Source: an uncultured Gammaproteobacteria bacterium
GTDB lineage: Bacteria > Pseudomonadota > Gammaproteobacteria > Arenicellales > JAANXG01
Assembly (NCBI GenBank): GCA_947259395.1
Contig: CAMYMN010000007.1
Location: 3,241-67,240, forward strand
Direction of reading: 5' to 3'
DNA: 64,000 bases
Under the pieces are notes generated by a model. It saw nothing but the letters and a program-made list of their open reading frames with translations, had not been told where the DNA came from and did no database searches. Position 1 is the first letter of the stretch. Each line of letters opens with the position of its first letter. This document shows, piece after piece, positions 8,904-18,279 of this stretch. The translations under genes were made by a program, and so were the position numbers.

Positions 8904-9452
8904 ATGAAACCCTGCAAGTGGGTCATCCTGATTGCGATTTCCATCGCACCGTTCGGTTGCAACTCGCAACCCGACCCGTCCGCAAACGCTCCGGACGTTC
9001 AGATGATCTTTTGGGAACGCCAGTCATGGGAAACAGGCGGAGGCAGAAGTCGCCTGACCCTCTGGACCGATGGCAGGTCGGAGGCGATAGTGGTGCCCAA
9101 TGCATTTTTTAGACACCGGGCGCAGAAGTTGCGCCTGCGGTACGGTTGGGTGATGAAGCAAAGCCAGGACGGTCTGTATTTTGTGCGCGCGAACGTGTTC
9201 CCGGAGACGATTGCGAAATCTAAATTCAATCAGGCATTGGCAGCAGGGATCCATCTGCTCCAAACCTTCAAACCCAGTTACGTGGACGGTAGCGGCACCC
9301 TTGTCGGTGTTCAAATGAATGGGGAACTCGAAGAAACGGTCATTCCTATGTTTCTCGACCAACACCAAGGATCGGCCAATCATCAACGTTTTATCGCGGT
9401 GTCAAAAGTGTTGTCTGACTTTGACCGGCACGCATACGATATTGATGACTGA
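8904..9452 (+). CDS. Putative lipoprotein, unknown function
   Basis: A 182-residue protein with a lipoprotein signal: MKPCKWVILIAISIAPFGC, the lipobox cysteine being residue 19. The mature part starts NSQPDPSANAPD, a flexible linker, and continues as a mixed alpha/beta domain with WTDGRSEAIVVP and FKPSYVDGSGTLVGVQ. I do not recognise the family. Asp is not at position +2, so outer-membrane sorting is plausible. It follows the partial family C element closely and has no operon partner. Confidence 0.65.
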   Translation: MKPCKWVILIAISIAPFGCNSQPDPSANAPDVQMIFWERQSWETGGGRSRLTLWTDGRSEAIVVPNAFFRHRAQKLRLRYGWVMKQSQDGLYFVRANVFPETIAKSKFNQALAAGIHLLQTFKPSYVDGSGTLVGVQMNGELEETVIPMFLDQHQGSANHQRFIAVSKVLSDFDRHAYDIDD

Positions 9453-9663
9453 ACGGTCTGGAACAATGAGATCAGAGCCGAGTTTTCCGCTAGAGTCGTA
9501 TCTCTTCTGAAAGGACGTTAAATTGACAATCGGGTCCAACCCCATTTTTCAGCATAACGTGGAAAATCGAAAAATTCGCGTGACAGGTTACGTAATTTGA
9601 TATGTACTCGGTTTGCGCTTACTCAGACGCCGCCCGTTACAGATAACAACATCAACACAGGAG

Positions 9664-10920
9664 ATGCGCGTGTCAAGCGTAAAACTCACCACAGCGTTTG
9701 GCTTACTCGGCGGCGTGTTCGGGATTTTGCTCGGTTGCACAGAACCCGGTCCGGACATCCCCCGCCTGAGCTGGTATGTGTTTGATGAGCCGTCGGGGGC
9801 GTTTGTGCAGGCGGCACAGCGTTGTGGTGAGGTGTCGCAAGGCCGCTACCGGATCGAGTTGGTGCCGTTGCCTGCCGACGCCGACCAGCAGCGTGAGCAG
9901 CTGGTACGCCGCCTGGCGGCGCGCGACGCGGACATCGATATCATCGGCATGGATGTGATCTGGACCGCGGAGTTCGCCGAGGCCGGTTGGGTGTTGCCGT
10001 GGCCCGAGGAGACAGCCGACCAGGTGCGCCGGGGCCGGCTGACGAGCGCGGTCGACAGCGCCACTTACCGGCAGCGGTTGTGGGCGGCGCCGTTTACCAC
10101 CAACACCCAGCTGCTGTGGTATCGGCGCGATCGCGTGGATGTACCGCCCCGGACCTGGGATGAGATGATCGCGCGGGCGGAGGTGCTCGGCGGGAGCGGT
10201 GCCATCCAGGCCCAGGGCGAGCGCTATGAGGGTCTGACGGTGTTTTTCGTCTCCCTGCTCGCCTCGGCGGGCGGCTCGGTGCTGGGACCGGGCGGGCAGA
10301 CGGTCTCGCTCGAAGAGGCCCCCACGCGCCGCGCGCTCGAGGTCATGCAGCGTCTTGCGACATCGCCGGCCGCCGATCCTTCCCTGGCTAACGCGCGCGA
10401 AGATCAAGCGCGTCTCGCGTTTGAAACCGGCGATTCCAGCTTCATGATCAACTACACCTATGTCTGGCCCAGCGCCAACGCCAACGCGCCCCATGTGGCC
10501 GAGCACATGGCCTGGGCACGGTGGCCGGCGGTGATCGAGGGACGGCCGAGCCGGGTCACCATCGGCGGCATCAATCTGGGCATTGGTGCGCACAGCCGCC
10601 ATCCCGAGCTGGCGTTTGCCGCCGCGACGTGCCTGGTCGCCGCCGCCAATCAACGCCTGGCGGCCACCTTGGGCGGCCTGCCGCCGACGACCACGGCGCT
10701 GTACGACGATCCGCAGGTGCGCGAGACGTTTCCTTTTTCCGCACAGCTGCGGGCAACCTTGCGCGATGCGGTGCAGCGACCCCAAACTCCGCTGTATGCC
10801 GACGTCTCCCTGGCCATCAGCCATACCCTGCATCCGATGCGCAACATCGACCCCGAGGCGGACGTGACGCGATTGCGCGCGGCGGTAAAGCGGGCGTTGC
10901 ACTCGGAGGGCCTGCTGTGA
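9664..10920 (+). CDS. ABC transporter sugar-binding lipoprotein (LpqY/MalE-like)
   Basis: About 418 residues with a lipoprotein signal (GVFGILLGC, Cys near residue 25). The motif DIDIIGMDVIWTAEFAEAGW is characteristic of solute-binding family 1 proteins close to LpqY and trehalose/maltose binders. The protein captures sugar in the periplasm for the two permeases downstream. The substrate (trehalose, maltose or another oligosaccharide) is inference. ATG 9664 sits too close to the AGGAG sequence; GTG 9670 has better spacing and may be the true start. The stop overlaps the permease start (GTGA). First gene of a four-gene operon. Confidence 0.85.
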   Translation: MRVSSVKLTTAFGLLGGVFGILLGCTEPGPDIPRLSWYVFDEPSGAFVQAAQRCGEVSQGRYRIELVPLPADADQQREQLVRRLAARDADIDIIGMDVIWTAEFAEAGWVLPWPEETADQVRRGRLTSAVDSATYRQRLWAAPFTTNTQLLWYRRDRVDVPPRTWDEMIARAEVLGGSGAIQAQGERYEGLTVFFVSLLASAGGSVLGPGGQTVSLEEAPTRRALEVMQRLATSPAADPSLANAREDQARLAFETGDSSFMINYTYVWPSANANAPHVAEHMAWARWPAVIEGRPSRVTIGGINLGIGAHSRHPELAFAAATCLVAAANQRLAATLGGLPPTTTALYDDPQVRETFPFSAQLRATLRDAVQRPQTPLYADVSLAISHTLHPMRNIDPEADVTRLRAAVKRALHSEGLL

Positions 10921-11792
10921 GTCGCCGCGGCAGCGCCGAGCGGCGGCTCGGTTTACTTCTGTGCGCGCCGGCGATCATCGCCATGTTGCTGGTGACTGCC
11001 TACCCGATGCTCTACGCCCTGTGGTTGTCCCTGTTCCGTTACGACCTGCGCTTTCCGGATGAGCGCCTGTTCATCGGGATCGACAACTATCTCAGCGTGC
11101 TCAGCTCCGCGGTCTGGTGGCAGGCGATGTTCAACACCCTGGTCATCACCGTGGGTTCGGTATCCCTGGAGCTGGTGCTGGGCTTCGTGTTCGCCCTGGT
11201 GATGCACCGCACCCTCATCGGCCGGCGCTGGGTGCGCACGTCGTTGCTGTTGCCTTACGGCATCATCACTGTGGTGGCGGCGATGAGCTGGCGTTTCGCC
11301 TTCGATCCGACCACCGGTTTTGTCAATGTCCTGCTGGGTCTGGACGGGGCGTGGTTGACCGAGCGCTGGTCGGCCTTTTTTGTCATCATCCAGACGGAGA
11401 TCTGGAAGACCACGCCGTTCATGGCCTTGTTGCTGTTGGCCGGACTCACCCTGGTCCCGGAGGATCTGTTGCACGCGGCGCGCGTGGATGGGGCCAACGC
11501 GCGGCAGCGCTTTTTCCGTGTGACGCTGCCGCTGATGCGGCCGGTGATCGGGGTGGCCTTGCTGTTTCGCACCCTGGATGCCTTTCGCATCTTCGACACC
11601 GTGTTTGTCCAGACCCGCGGCGCCCAAGGCACCGACACGGTCTCCCTTGTCGGTTACAACGCCCTCATTACGCGCCTGAACCTCGGCCTGGGTTCAGCGG
11701 TGTCGGTGCTGATCTTTCTGTGTGTGCTGGCCATTGCCCTGCTCTACATTAGAGGCTTTGGCATCGACCTGACGCGACGCCGGAAGCGATGA
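10917..11792 (+). CDS. ABC sugar transporter permease (MalF/SugA type)
   Basis: A 291-residue inner-membrane protein. The start is GTG 10917, overlapping the upstream stop in GTGA; the longer frame from 10521 reads inside the binding-protein gene. Membrane segments begin [20 protein letters not shown], and the EAA loop that contacts the ATPase reads [19 protein letters not shown] followed by VTLPLM. This is the first of two permeases of the CUT1 family, forming the channel with the product of 11789. The next gene overlaps in ATGA. Confidence 0.9.
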   Translation: MSRRGSAERRLGLLLCAPAIIAMLLVTAYPMLYALWLSLFRYDLRFPDERLFIGIDNYLSVLSSAVWWQAMFNTLVITVGSVSLELVLGFVFALVMHRTLIGRRWVRTSLLLPYGIITVVAAMSWRFAFDPTTGFVNVLLGLDGAWLTERWSAFFVIIQTEIWKTTPFMALLLLAGLTLVPEDLLHAARVDGANARQRFFRVTLPLMRPVIGVALLFRTLDAFRIFDTVFVQTRGAQGTDTVSLVGYNALITRLNLGLGSAVSVLIFLCVLAIALLYIRGFGIDLTRRRKR

Positions 11793-12634
11793 TGGCGGGC
11801 GGCGCTGACCACGGCAGGATGGAGCGATGGTGCTGGGGCGCAGGCAGCGTGGTGGTGATCGTTTACGCCTTGATCCCGGTGGCCTGGATCCTGTCTTTGT
11901 CGCTGAAGCGCAGTGCCGATCTGGGCGACAACCGCTTGTTTCCGCAAGTCGTCAGCCTGGAGCACTATGCGGCGGTGTTTCGGGATCCTCAGTTTTCGGC
12001 CGCGTTGTGGAACTCCCTCGGCATTGCGGGCATCTCTACGCTGGTTGCCGTGCTGCTGGGTATGTTCGCGGCCTATGCCGTTGTGCGTCTGGAATTTCCC
12101 GGACGGCGTGTGATCCTGGCCGCCGCACTTTCCATCGCCATGTTTCCCCCGGTCTCCATTATCGGGCCGCTATTCAATATCTGGCGCACCGTAGGTCTGT
12201 ACGACACCTGGGCGGGGCTGATCCTCCCGTATATCACCTTTACCCTGCCTCTCGCCATCTGGATACTGTCGGCCTTCTTTCGAGAGATCCCGTGGGACCT
12301 GGACAAGGCGGCCCGGGTCGACGGCGCCACACCCCTTAAGGCCTTCGTCTTCGTCATCGCACCGCTGGCCGCGCCGGCGGTGTTCACTGCCGCCATCCTG
12401 GTGTTTATGTTCGCCTGGAATGATTTCTTGTTCGCCATCTCGTTGACCTCCACCAACGACGCCCGTACGGTGCCGGCGGCCATCGCCTTTTTCACCGGCA
12501 GTTCCCGTTTTCAGCAACCCACCGGTTCCATCGCCGCCGCCTCGGTGGTGGTGACTTTGCCCATTATCATCGTGGTGCTCATCTTCCAACGTCGTATCGT
12601 CGCCGGACTCACCGCGGGTGCGGTGAAGGGATGA
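11789..12634 (+). CDS. ABC sugar transporter permease (MalG/SugB type)
   Basis: A 281-residue membrane protein with about six hydrophobic segments (first: [20 protein letters not shown]). The EAA motif reads [18 protein letters not shown] with [11 protein letters not shown], placed in the last third as usual. In MalG-type permeases this loop docks on the ATPase. The start ATG 11789 overlaps the previous stop, and the stop overlaps the ATPase start, so all four genes are translationally coupled. Length is typical. It forms a heterodimer with the upstream permease. Confidence 0.9.
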   Translation: MMAGGADHGRMERWCWGAGSVVVIVYALIPVAWILSLSLKRSADLGDNRLFPQVVSLEHYAAVFRDPQFSAALWNSLGIAGISTLVAVLLGMFAAYAVVRLEFPGRRVILAAALSIAMFPPVSIIGPLFNIWRTVGLYDTWAGLILPYITFTLPLAIWILSAFFREIPWDLDKAARVDGATPLKAFVFVIAPLAAPAVFTAAILVFMFAWNDFLFAISLTSTNDARTVPAAIAFFTGSSRFQQPTGSIAAASVVVTLPIIIVVLIFQRRIVAGLTAGAVKG

Positions 12635-13797
12635 GCGAGATCGAACTCAGGAAGGTGAGCAAGCGCTTTACCGGCGCCACCGCGGTGAAGCGGGCGAATT
12701 TCACCATTCGCGACGGCGAATTTTTTATCCTGGTCGGGCCCTCCGGATGCGGCAAGTCCACCCTGTTGAATATGATCGTGGGACTGGAGGATGTCAGCGA
12801 GGGAGAGATCCGCATCGACGGGCAGCGGGTCAACGAGCTGGATCCGAAGGACCGCAACATGGCCATGGTTTTCCAGAGCTACGCCCTCTATCCGCATATG
12901 AGCGTGCGTGAAAACATGGCCTTCCCCCTCAAGCTGGCCAAGCTGTCCAATCCGGAGATCGACCGGCGTGTGGCGCGAGCCGCCCAGATCCTCGAGTTGG
13001 ATGAGTATCTCGATCGCAGGCCACGTGCGCTGTCCGGCGGACAGCGGCAGCGGGTGGCGATGGGCCGGGCCATCGTACGCGAACCCAGAGCCTTCCTCCT
13101 GGACGAGCCGTTATCGAATCTTGACGCCAAGCTGCGGGTACAAATGCGCACCGAGATCGCCCGGCTTCACAACCGGCTGGGAACCACCACCGTGTACGTC
13201 ACTCACGACCAAACCGAGGCCATGACCTTGGGCGACCGCATCGCGGTGCTGCGCAAAGGGGAGGTGCTGCAGATCGGCACGCCGCGCGAGCTCTACGAGC
13301 GGCCCCGCAACCTGTTCGTCGCCGGCTTTATCGGTTCGCCCGCGATGAACTTTCTCCCGGCGCGCCGGGCTGAGGGACGGCTCGAGTTACCGCCCGGGGC
13401 CCTCGAGATTCCGGCGTACAACGCCAAACGGTGGGGGACCGGGCAAGGTCCGCTGATCGCGGGCTTTCGCCCCGAGCATCTGCGGGTCATCGGTGAGCGG
13501 GACGTGTCGGTATTGTGGTTTGCGGCCCGGGCCGAAGTGGTGGAGTGGCTGGGCGCCGATCTGTTCGTCTATTTCGATGTGGCGCTCAAGGGATTCGGGG
13601 AGATGGACCTGCCCGAAGACCTGGATATCCAGCGCGGCGACACCGCGCGTCATACGCTGGTGGCGCGCATCGATCCGGCCCATGCGGTGCAGGAGGGAGA
13701 CAGCCTGCGCGTAGGTCTCGACTGGCGGGACGTGCACGTGTTCGACGCCGCCAGCGGCCAGAATCTCACTTTGTCCAATGCAGTCAATGAGCATTGA
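12631..13797 (+). CDS. ABC sugar transporter ATPase (MalK/UgpC/SugC type)
   Basis: A 388-residue ATPase. Walker A is GPSGCGKST (about 35-43), the Q-loop lies in [13 protein letters not shown], the signature is [15 protein letters not shown], Walker B is [12 protein letters not shown] and the H-loop [15 protein letters not shown]. The C-terminal ~130 residues form the TOBE/MalK regulatory domain found in CUT1 importers, with GFRPEHLRV. Such ATPases may serve several sugar systems. No glycosidase or regulator gene lies beside the operon, so induction is unknown. It is the last gene of the operon. Confidence 0.92.
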   Translation: MSEIELRKVSKRFTGATAVKRANFTIRDGEFFILVGPSGCGKSTLLNMIVGLEDVSEGEIRIDGQRVNELDPKDRNMAMVFQSYALYPHMSVRENMAFPLKLAKLSNPEIDRRVARAAQILELDEYLDRRPRALSGGQRQRVAMGRAIVREPRAFLLDEPLSNLDAKLRVQMRTEIARLHNRLGTTTVYVTHDQTEAMTLGDRIAVLRKGEVLQIGTPRELYERPRNLFVAGFIGSPAMNFLPARRAEGRLELPPGALEIPAYNAKRWGTGQGPLIAGFRPEHLRVIGERDVSVLWFAARAEVVEWLGADLFVYFDVALKGFGEMDLPEDLDIQRGDTARHTLVARIDPAHAVQEGDSLRVGLDWRDVHVFDAASGQNLTLSNAVNEH

Positions 13798-13994
13798 CCA
13801 CAACGCCGGCGTGGAACTGTGCTCGTGCACGCAACGGTGTGTCCTTGGAATTTGGGTGTGATGTTTCTTCTATGACAGAATCAGCCTCGCCGGTGTCCCC
13901 CGAATTGCAAACGGTTGTGTTAGTGTTCCACCGCTTTTGTTGCATCTTGTGGACGAGAAGCTAACAATCGAATTTATATTAAACCAAATTCGGA

Positions 13995-14615
13995 ATGTCG
14001 CCTATGAGTTTCCCCCCGCCGTTCTACCGCTGGCGTCCGCACCCTTGGCACGGGCTGGAAGTGGGTCCACAGCCACCGGAAGTGGTACACGCGTACATCG
14101 AGATCACGCCGATAGACTCGGTCAAATATGAACTGGACAAGGTGACCGGCTACTTGAGGGTGGATCGGCCGCAACGGACATCGTCGCTACCGCCTACGCT
14201 GTACGGCATCGTTCCCCGCACGTACTGCGGAAACCGCGTGGGGTCGCTCATGGTCGGGGCGGAAAAGGGCGATCAGGATCCCCTCGATATCTGCGTGGTC
14301 AGCGAACGGCCCATCAACCATTCTGAGGTGATACTGAATGCGCGGGTAGTCGGTGGGTTGCCGATGAATGATCACGGCGAGGCGGACGACAAGATCATCG
14401 CGGTATTGGACAACGACCAAGTTTGGCATGATGCGGAAGACATCGGTGACCTACCTGAGGTGTTGGTGGAACGCCTCCGTCACTACTTCACCACCTATAA
14501 GCTCAAACCCGGAGAACAATCCAGTGTCTCCATCGATGACGTCTACGGCCGCGAAGTTGCGCACAAGGTGATACTAGCGTCCATGGCGGACTACGAAGAG
14601 GAGTTCGGAAGCTGA
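13995..14615 (+). CDS. ppa: Family I inorganic pyrophosphatase
   Basis: A 206-residue soluble enzyme that hydrolyses pyrophosphate to two phosphates with Mg2+. The family I metal-binding signature is visible as [13 protein letters not shown] (the three Asp of D-x-D-P-x-D). [14 protein letters not shown] provides the conserved Glu/Lys/Arg/Asp region and [11 protein letters not shown] the third Asp-rich block. Family I bacterial enzymes are about 175 residues; the extra ~30 residues lie at the N-terminus ([17 protein letters not shown]). ATG 14004 is an alternative start. A family C element begins 7 nt after the stop. Confidence 0.92.
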   Translation: MSPMSFPPPFYRWRPHPWHGLEVGPQPPEVVHAYIEITPIDSVKYELDKVTGYLRVDRPQRTSSLPPTLYGIVPRTYCGNRVGSLMVGAEKGDQDPLDICVVSERPINHSEVILNARVVGGLPMNDHGEADDKIIAVLDNDQVWHDAEDIGDLPEVLVERLRHYFTTYKLKPGEQSSVSIDDVYGREVAHKVILASMADYEEEFGS

Positions 14616-14622
14616 CCGACTC

Positions 14623-14722
14623 GGGGGACCGTATACTTAATTCGATCGGTGCTTGGGTCCGGGTTGCCGTTCGCACGGAGCCCGGCTAATTCGCACAAGT
14701 TATGTATTGTGTCCGCGGACTT
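14623..14722 (+). repeat. Family C element, full copy
   Basis: Left end GGGGGACCGTATACTTAATT, core GCTTGGGTCCGGGTTGCCGT, right end TTATGTATTGTGTCCGCGG. It begins 7 nt after the ppa stop codon. Confidence 0.85.
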
Positions 14723-14930
14723 CGTTCCGGTTAACGGATTTCGCATAAGAATCAACGTCGGCGGTTAGCCGCGTTTTTTACGTCGGCCGGATCGCTTTGG
14801 TAGTGGCCGCTTGTGAGCCAAAGTATATGCATCGAGTAGGCGACGAATCACATTCTGATATTAGGTGTGACGTTTTTTGATTATTGTTTGAAAAAGTCCA
14901 TACTTTCCTTGGTTAAGGAAATAGTAATGA

Positions 14931-14955
14931 GGGGACAGATTCATTTTTTAAAGAC
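14931..14955 (+). repeat. Family B element, left end
   Basis: GGGGACAGATTCATTTTTTA then AAGA, the family B left arm. The right arm is degenerate. It ends about 20 nt before the FeoB-like start. Confidence 0.65.
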
Positions 14956-14975
14956 TCGTGGGAAAAGATAAAAGA

Positions 14976-17030
14976 ATGTTGAACCCCCCCAACGAAACCC
15001 CTATCCCACTCCGTACCCCTCTGTTTCGCGGCGATCGGCGCTTGCGTATCGCGCTGGTCGGGATGCCCAACAGCGGCAAGAGCACGCTGTTCAAGGCGGT
15101 ATCGAGCACATCGATCAATACCGGGCAGCTGGCCGGCACCGAACGTGCTTATGGAGAGTGCGCGGTTCAGATCGGCTTTGACGAGGCGCGCCTGGTCGAT
15201 CTGCCGAGCATCCATTCCCTGAACAACCTGCAGCATGATGATCTGGTTACCTTGCAGTATCTGCTGTGGGGTGACGAGTTGCCGCTGATTTCGGTGCACG
15301 AGCCGGGTGAACCACCTGCCCCCTTCACCCCGCCCGACGTCATTATCCAAGTGGTCGATGCCACGGCGCTGGAGCGCCACCTGGAACTCAATCTGGAACT
15401 TAGCCAGTTGGGGCGACCCATCGTAATCGCATTGAATATGATGGATGAGGCCTCGAAAAAGGGGCAGTACATCAACACGGATGCCCTGAGTGGATTACTT
15501 GGCGTACCGGTGGTACCCACCGTAGCACTGATGGGACACGGCATCTCGGACTTATTTGCGGCAGCGGTGCACGCCGTGCGCGAAGGGGAATATCCACGTC
15601 CGCAACGCGCCAGTAAGCATATCTGCGACCGCCTCCGACCCCTGAGTAAGGCCTTGAATCGCCCCGAGCTGCAAAGGGCGTTCCGCGTTCCGCACTCATT
15701 CCTGCTCATGCAGCTGGCGGCGGGCGACCAGTACTTTTTAGATGAAATGCAACAGCACTTCCCTACCATGCTGCCGGAGTTGTTGCGCCTGCGAACCGAG
15801 GCAGCGCAAACGCTACCCCGGCCACTCGAGGAGGAGCTGCATGCAGACCGGCATCACCGCGCAGCCAGTTTGTTTGAGGCGGTGACCCGTGCGGGTGCCC
15901 CGCACGAAGGAAGGGGTTGGCGCTATTGGCTGGACGAACTGTTTCTGCATCCCCATTGGGGTTTAGTCGGCAGCCTGGCGGTGTTTGCCGCCGTGTTATT
16001 CGTTGTGATTGAGGTCAGCACCTGGCTCGACGGGATGACAGCGGCACGGCTGGTCGATTGGGTGTCTGGCTGGCAACCACAATCGACCGCGGGTGTCGTC
16101 GGACGCGCGGTCGTGGATGGTCTGATCGGTCTGATCGGAATTGTCGTCCCGTACATGATTCCGCTGGTGTTGTTGCTGGTAACGCTGGAGGAGGCGGGGG
16201 TCATGCAACGAATCGCCTTCGTCGTCGACCGCGGTTTTCATCAGATCGGTTTACATGGCGGGGTTGCCGTGCCTTTCCTGCTCGGGCTCGGTTGTAATGT
16301 ACCGGCAATATCCGGTGCCGCCGCCGCTGCCCGCGGACGCGATCGCGTCGTCGCTTCGCTGCTGATCACCTTCGTCCCCTGTTCGGCGCGTTCCGCCATT
16401 ATCTTAGCCTTGGGCGGCAAGTATCTGGGGGGAATGGGGGTTTTCGCGATCTTCATGCTGACGATCGCCGTGATTGCGGTGTTGGGACGCGTGCTTACGC
16501 TCCGCTATCCCGAAGCCGGCCCCGGACAGGTACTGGATATCCCGCCCTATGCCCTGCCAACCTGGCGCTCTTTGCTTTATAACACCTGGGCGCGCACGCG
16601 CGACATCTTAACCATCGTCACGCCTTTATTGGTAGGTGGCAGCGTTGTGTTGGCGTTGCTCAGTCATGCCGGTGCGGACAACATCATCAACACGGTGTTC
16701 ACACCGGTTACCTCCTGGTGGCTGGGCTTACCGATGGTGCTGGGCGTGCCAATTCTGTTCGGTATTCTGCGCAAGGAATTGTCGTTGTTGATGATCTATC
16801 AGGCACTGGGGACGTTCGAAGTTGGCGCTTATTTGGATTGGGTGCAAATCGTGACCTTCCTGCTGTTCCTGACATTCTACATCCCGTGCATATCGACGTT
16901 TGCGGTGATGCTGCAAACCATAGGTCGCAAGGAAGCACTGTTCTCGATCTCTCTGTCTGTGGGTGTGGCGCTGCTGGTGAGCGGGATTGTGCGGTTATTG
17001 TTGGAAGGTGTGCGACACTTTGCCATTTGA
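14976..17030 (+). CDS. feoB: FeoB-like ferrous iron transporter with altered GTPase motif
   Basis: About 684 residues. The N-terminal GTPase domain has G1 GMPNSGKST (29-37) and G4 NMMD (154-157). At G3 the expected DLPG reads DLPS (75-78), changing the conserved glycine to serine, and a GEPPAPF-type insertion follows around residue 111. The membrane half keeps the FeoB gate motifs GLGCNVPAISG, FVPCSARSAI and GILRKELSLLM. FeoB imports Fe2+ through the inner membrane. No feoA or feoC lies nearby, and E. coli FeoB is longer (773). The start at ATG 14976 has GGAAAAG upstream; GTG 14958 is possible. Transport by this protein is inferred. Confidence 0.85.
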   Translation: MLNPPNETPIPLRTPLFRGDRRLRIALVGMPNSGKSTLFKAVSSTSINTGQLAGTERAYGECAVQIGFDEARLVDLPSIHSLNNLQHDDLVTLQYLLWGDELPLISVHEPGEPPAPFTPPDVIIQVVDATALERHLELNLELSQLGRPIVIALNMMDEASKKGQYINTDALSGLLGVPVVPTVALMGHGISDLFAAAVHAVREGEYPRPQRASKHICDRLRPLSKALNRPELQRAFRVPHSFLLMQLAAGDQYFLDEMQQHFPTMLPELLRLRTEAAQTLPRPLEEELHADRHHRAASLFEAVTRAGAPHEGRGWRYWLDELFLHPHWGLVGSLAVFAAVLFVVIEVSTWLDGMTAARLVDWVSGWQPQSTAGVVGRAVVDGLIGLIGIVVPYMIPLVLLLVTLEEAGVMQRIAFVVDRGFHQIGLHGGVAVPFLLGLGCNVPAISGAAAAARGRDRVVASLLITFVPCSARSAIILALGGKYLGGMGVFAIFMLTIAVIAVLGRVLTLRYPEAGPGQVLDIPPYALPTWRSLLYNTWARTRDILTIVTPLLVGGSVVLALLSHAGADNIINTVFTPVTSWWLGLPMVLGVPILFGILRKELSLLMIYQALGTFEVGAYLDWVQIVTFLLFLTFYIPCISTFAVMLQTIGRKEALFSISLSVGVALLVSGIVRLLLEGVRHFAI

Positions 17031-17047
17031 AATAAGTGAAAAATAAC

Positions 17048-17079
17048 GGGACAGATCTATTTTCCTAAGAATAAATGAG
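17048..17079 (+). repeat. Family B element, partial
   Basis: GGGACAGATCTATTTTCCTA then AGAATAAAT. It abuts a family C copy and lies 17 nt after the feoB-like stop. Confidence 0.6.
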
Positions 17080-17184
17080 GAATTCTGGGGGCACGATGCT
17101 CATTTTGATTTACGCCTGGGTCCGCGTTGCCGGTTGCCCGGATCGCGGCGGATTCGAAAAATTGTATTTTGTGTTCCGGTGATT
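17080..17184 (+). repeat. Family C element, diverged full copy
   Basis: AATTCTGGGGGCACGATGCT at the left, TACGCCTGGGTCCGCGTTGC in the core and TTGTATTTTGTGTTCCGG at the right. Confidence 0.75.
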
Positions 17185-17258
17185 CTCGTACATGATTGGC
17201 CTAAGCGGTCCGCCGCCCCTTGTGGGAACCAAGCGCCGTAACTACCATTCATAACGAT

Positions 17259-18209
17259 ATGTCGAGAAAGCAGCGCCGATCTGGCAAACGTAAATCTGGA
17301 GACAAAGTCCCCGAGGCAAGGCATCGCGCCGAGGTGCGCGAGGCGAAGGGCCGGGCCGCGGCCACCCCAGCGGGCGGTCCACATCCGCTCGACAACGGGC
17401 TGCTCGTGCTTGCCCTGGCCGGCATCGCGCTGACGGCCTACCTGACGTTCATCGCGTGGTTCGGCGAGTATCCGGCCTACTGCGGGGAGGAATCCGATTG
17501 CGGCCTGGTGCAACAAAGCCGCTGGTCCACATTGCTGGGTATTCCGATTGCGCTCTGGGGTCTATTGACGTACGCGCTGCTAGCGCGGCTGCTGTGGCGC
17601 CTGCGCACCCGTCCGAGTTCCTGGCGGATGGCGTTGATGATCGCCACCGTCGGAGCCGCTGTGAGCTGGTATCTCACCAGCGTCTCGGTATTCGTCATTG
17701 AAGCGGTGTGCGTCTACTGCCTCGTCTCTTTCGCAATCATCAACGCGCTGCTGGTGTTGTTGCTAGTGCGCAGGCCCGCGCATATGCCGGAGCACGCGTG
17801 GGCGAAATCGCTGCCGGGTCCGCTTGGCTCCGCCGTCGTAGTCGTGTTTGCGTTGTTCCTGCACTTCAGTGGGCTGTTCGACCCTGCCGCCGGGCCCGAG
17901 AAACCGTACCTGAAGGCGCTTGCCTTGCACCTGCGCGATTCCGGCGCACGCTTCTATGGCGCGTACTGGTGCCCGGCCTGCCAGCAGCAGAAGGCCTTGT
18001 TCGAGGCCTCGGTTGACCGGTTGCCCTACGTCGAGTGCACACCGGACGGGCGCAGAGGCGCATACAACTTCGCTTGTATCGCGAACGATATCCAGGACTA
18101 TCCGACCTGGATCATTGACGGTCGCCGCCGCACCGGCGTGCTCTCTGTCGGCGAGCTTGCCGCCATGTCGGGTTTCGCACAGTCCGACGATGAATCCCGC
18201 AAAAAATGA
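17259..18209 (+). CDS. Vitamin K epoxide reductase (VKOR) fused to a thioredoxin-like domain
   Basis: About 316 residues. A basic cytoplasmic N-terminus (about 45 residues) precedes four or five membrane segments of a VKOR domain. It keeps the loop cysteine pair (C75, C81) and the active-site CVYC (151-154). A C-terminal thioredoxin-like domain contains YWCPAC (C238, C241). Bacterial VKOR fusions reoxidise their thioredoxin-like partner with quinone and so drive disulfide formation, replacing DsbB; that is known for the family. ATG 17259 is preferred over 17220. No dsbA is nearby. A family B hairpin follows the stop. Confidence 0.9.
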   Translation: MSRKQRRSGKRKSGDKVPEARHRAEVREAKGRAAATPAGGPHPLDNGLLVLALAGIALTAYLTFIAWFGEYPAYCGEESDCGLVQQSRWSTLLGIPIALWGLLTYALLARLLWRLRTRPSSWRMALMIATVGAAVSWYLTSVSVFVIEAVCVYCLVSFAIINALLVLLLVRRPAHMPEHAWAKSLPGPLGSAVVVVFALFLHFSGLFDPAAGPEKPYLKALALHLRDSGARFYGAYWCPACQQQKALFEASVDRLPYVECTPDGRRGAYNFACIANDIQDYPTWIIDGRRRTGVLSVGELAAMSGFAQSDDESRKK

Positions 18210-18222
18210 ATGCGGGATGAGG

Positions 18223-18279
18223 GGGGGCAGATTTATTTTTTCTAAAGAGGATGAATGACAATAATAAATCTGTGCCCAC
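18223..18279 (+). repeat. Family B element, full palindrome between convergent genes
   Basis: GGGCAGATTTATTTTTTCTA at the left, AATAATAAATCTGTGCCC at the right. The arms pair and the element fills the gap between two convergent stop codons, so it could serve as a bidirectional terminator. Confidence 0.8.

Larger units (their letters stand above)
14616..14975. other. Intergenic region with palindromic elements
   Basis: Holds a full family C copy (14623), a small GCGG-TTAG-CCGC hairpin followed by six T residues at about 14761-14779, which may be a weak terminator, and a family B left end at 14931. No gene is seen. Confidence 0.6.

Noticed and set aside
9525-9650. Possible family C copy before the ABC operon
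   Set aside because: Only short matches (ACGTAATTTGATATGT and GCTTACTCAGA) are seen and the inverted ends are absent, so I did not count it.
14761-14779. Rho-independent terminator downstream of ppa
   Set aside because: The stem has only 4 bp (GCGG/CCGC) before the six T residues. It is noted in the intergenic entry but not called.
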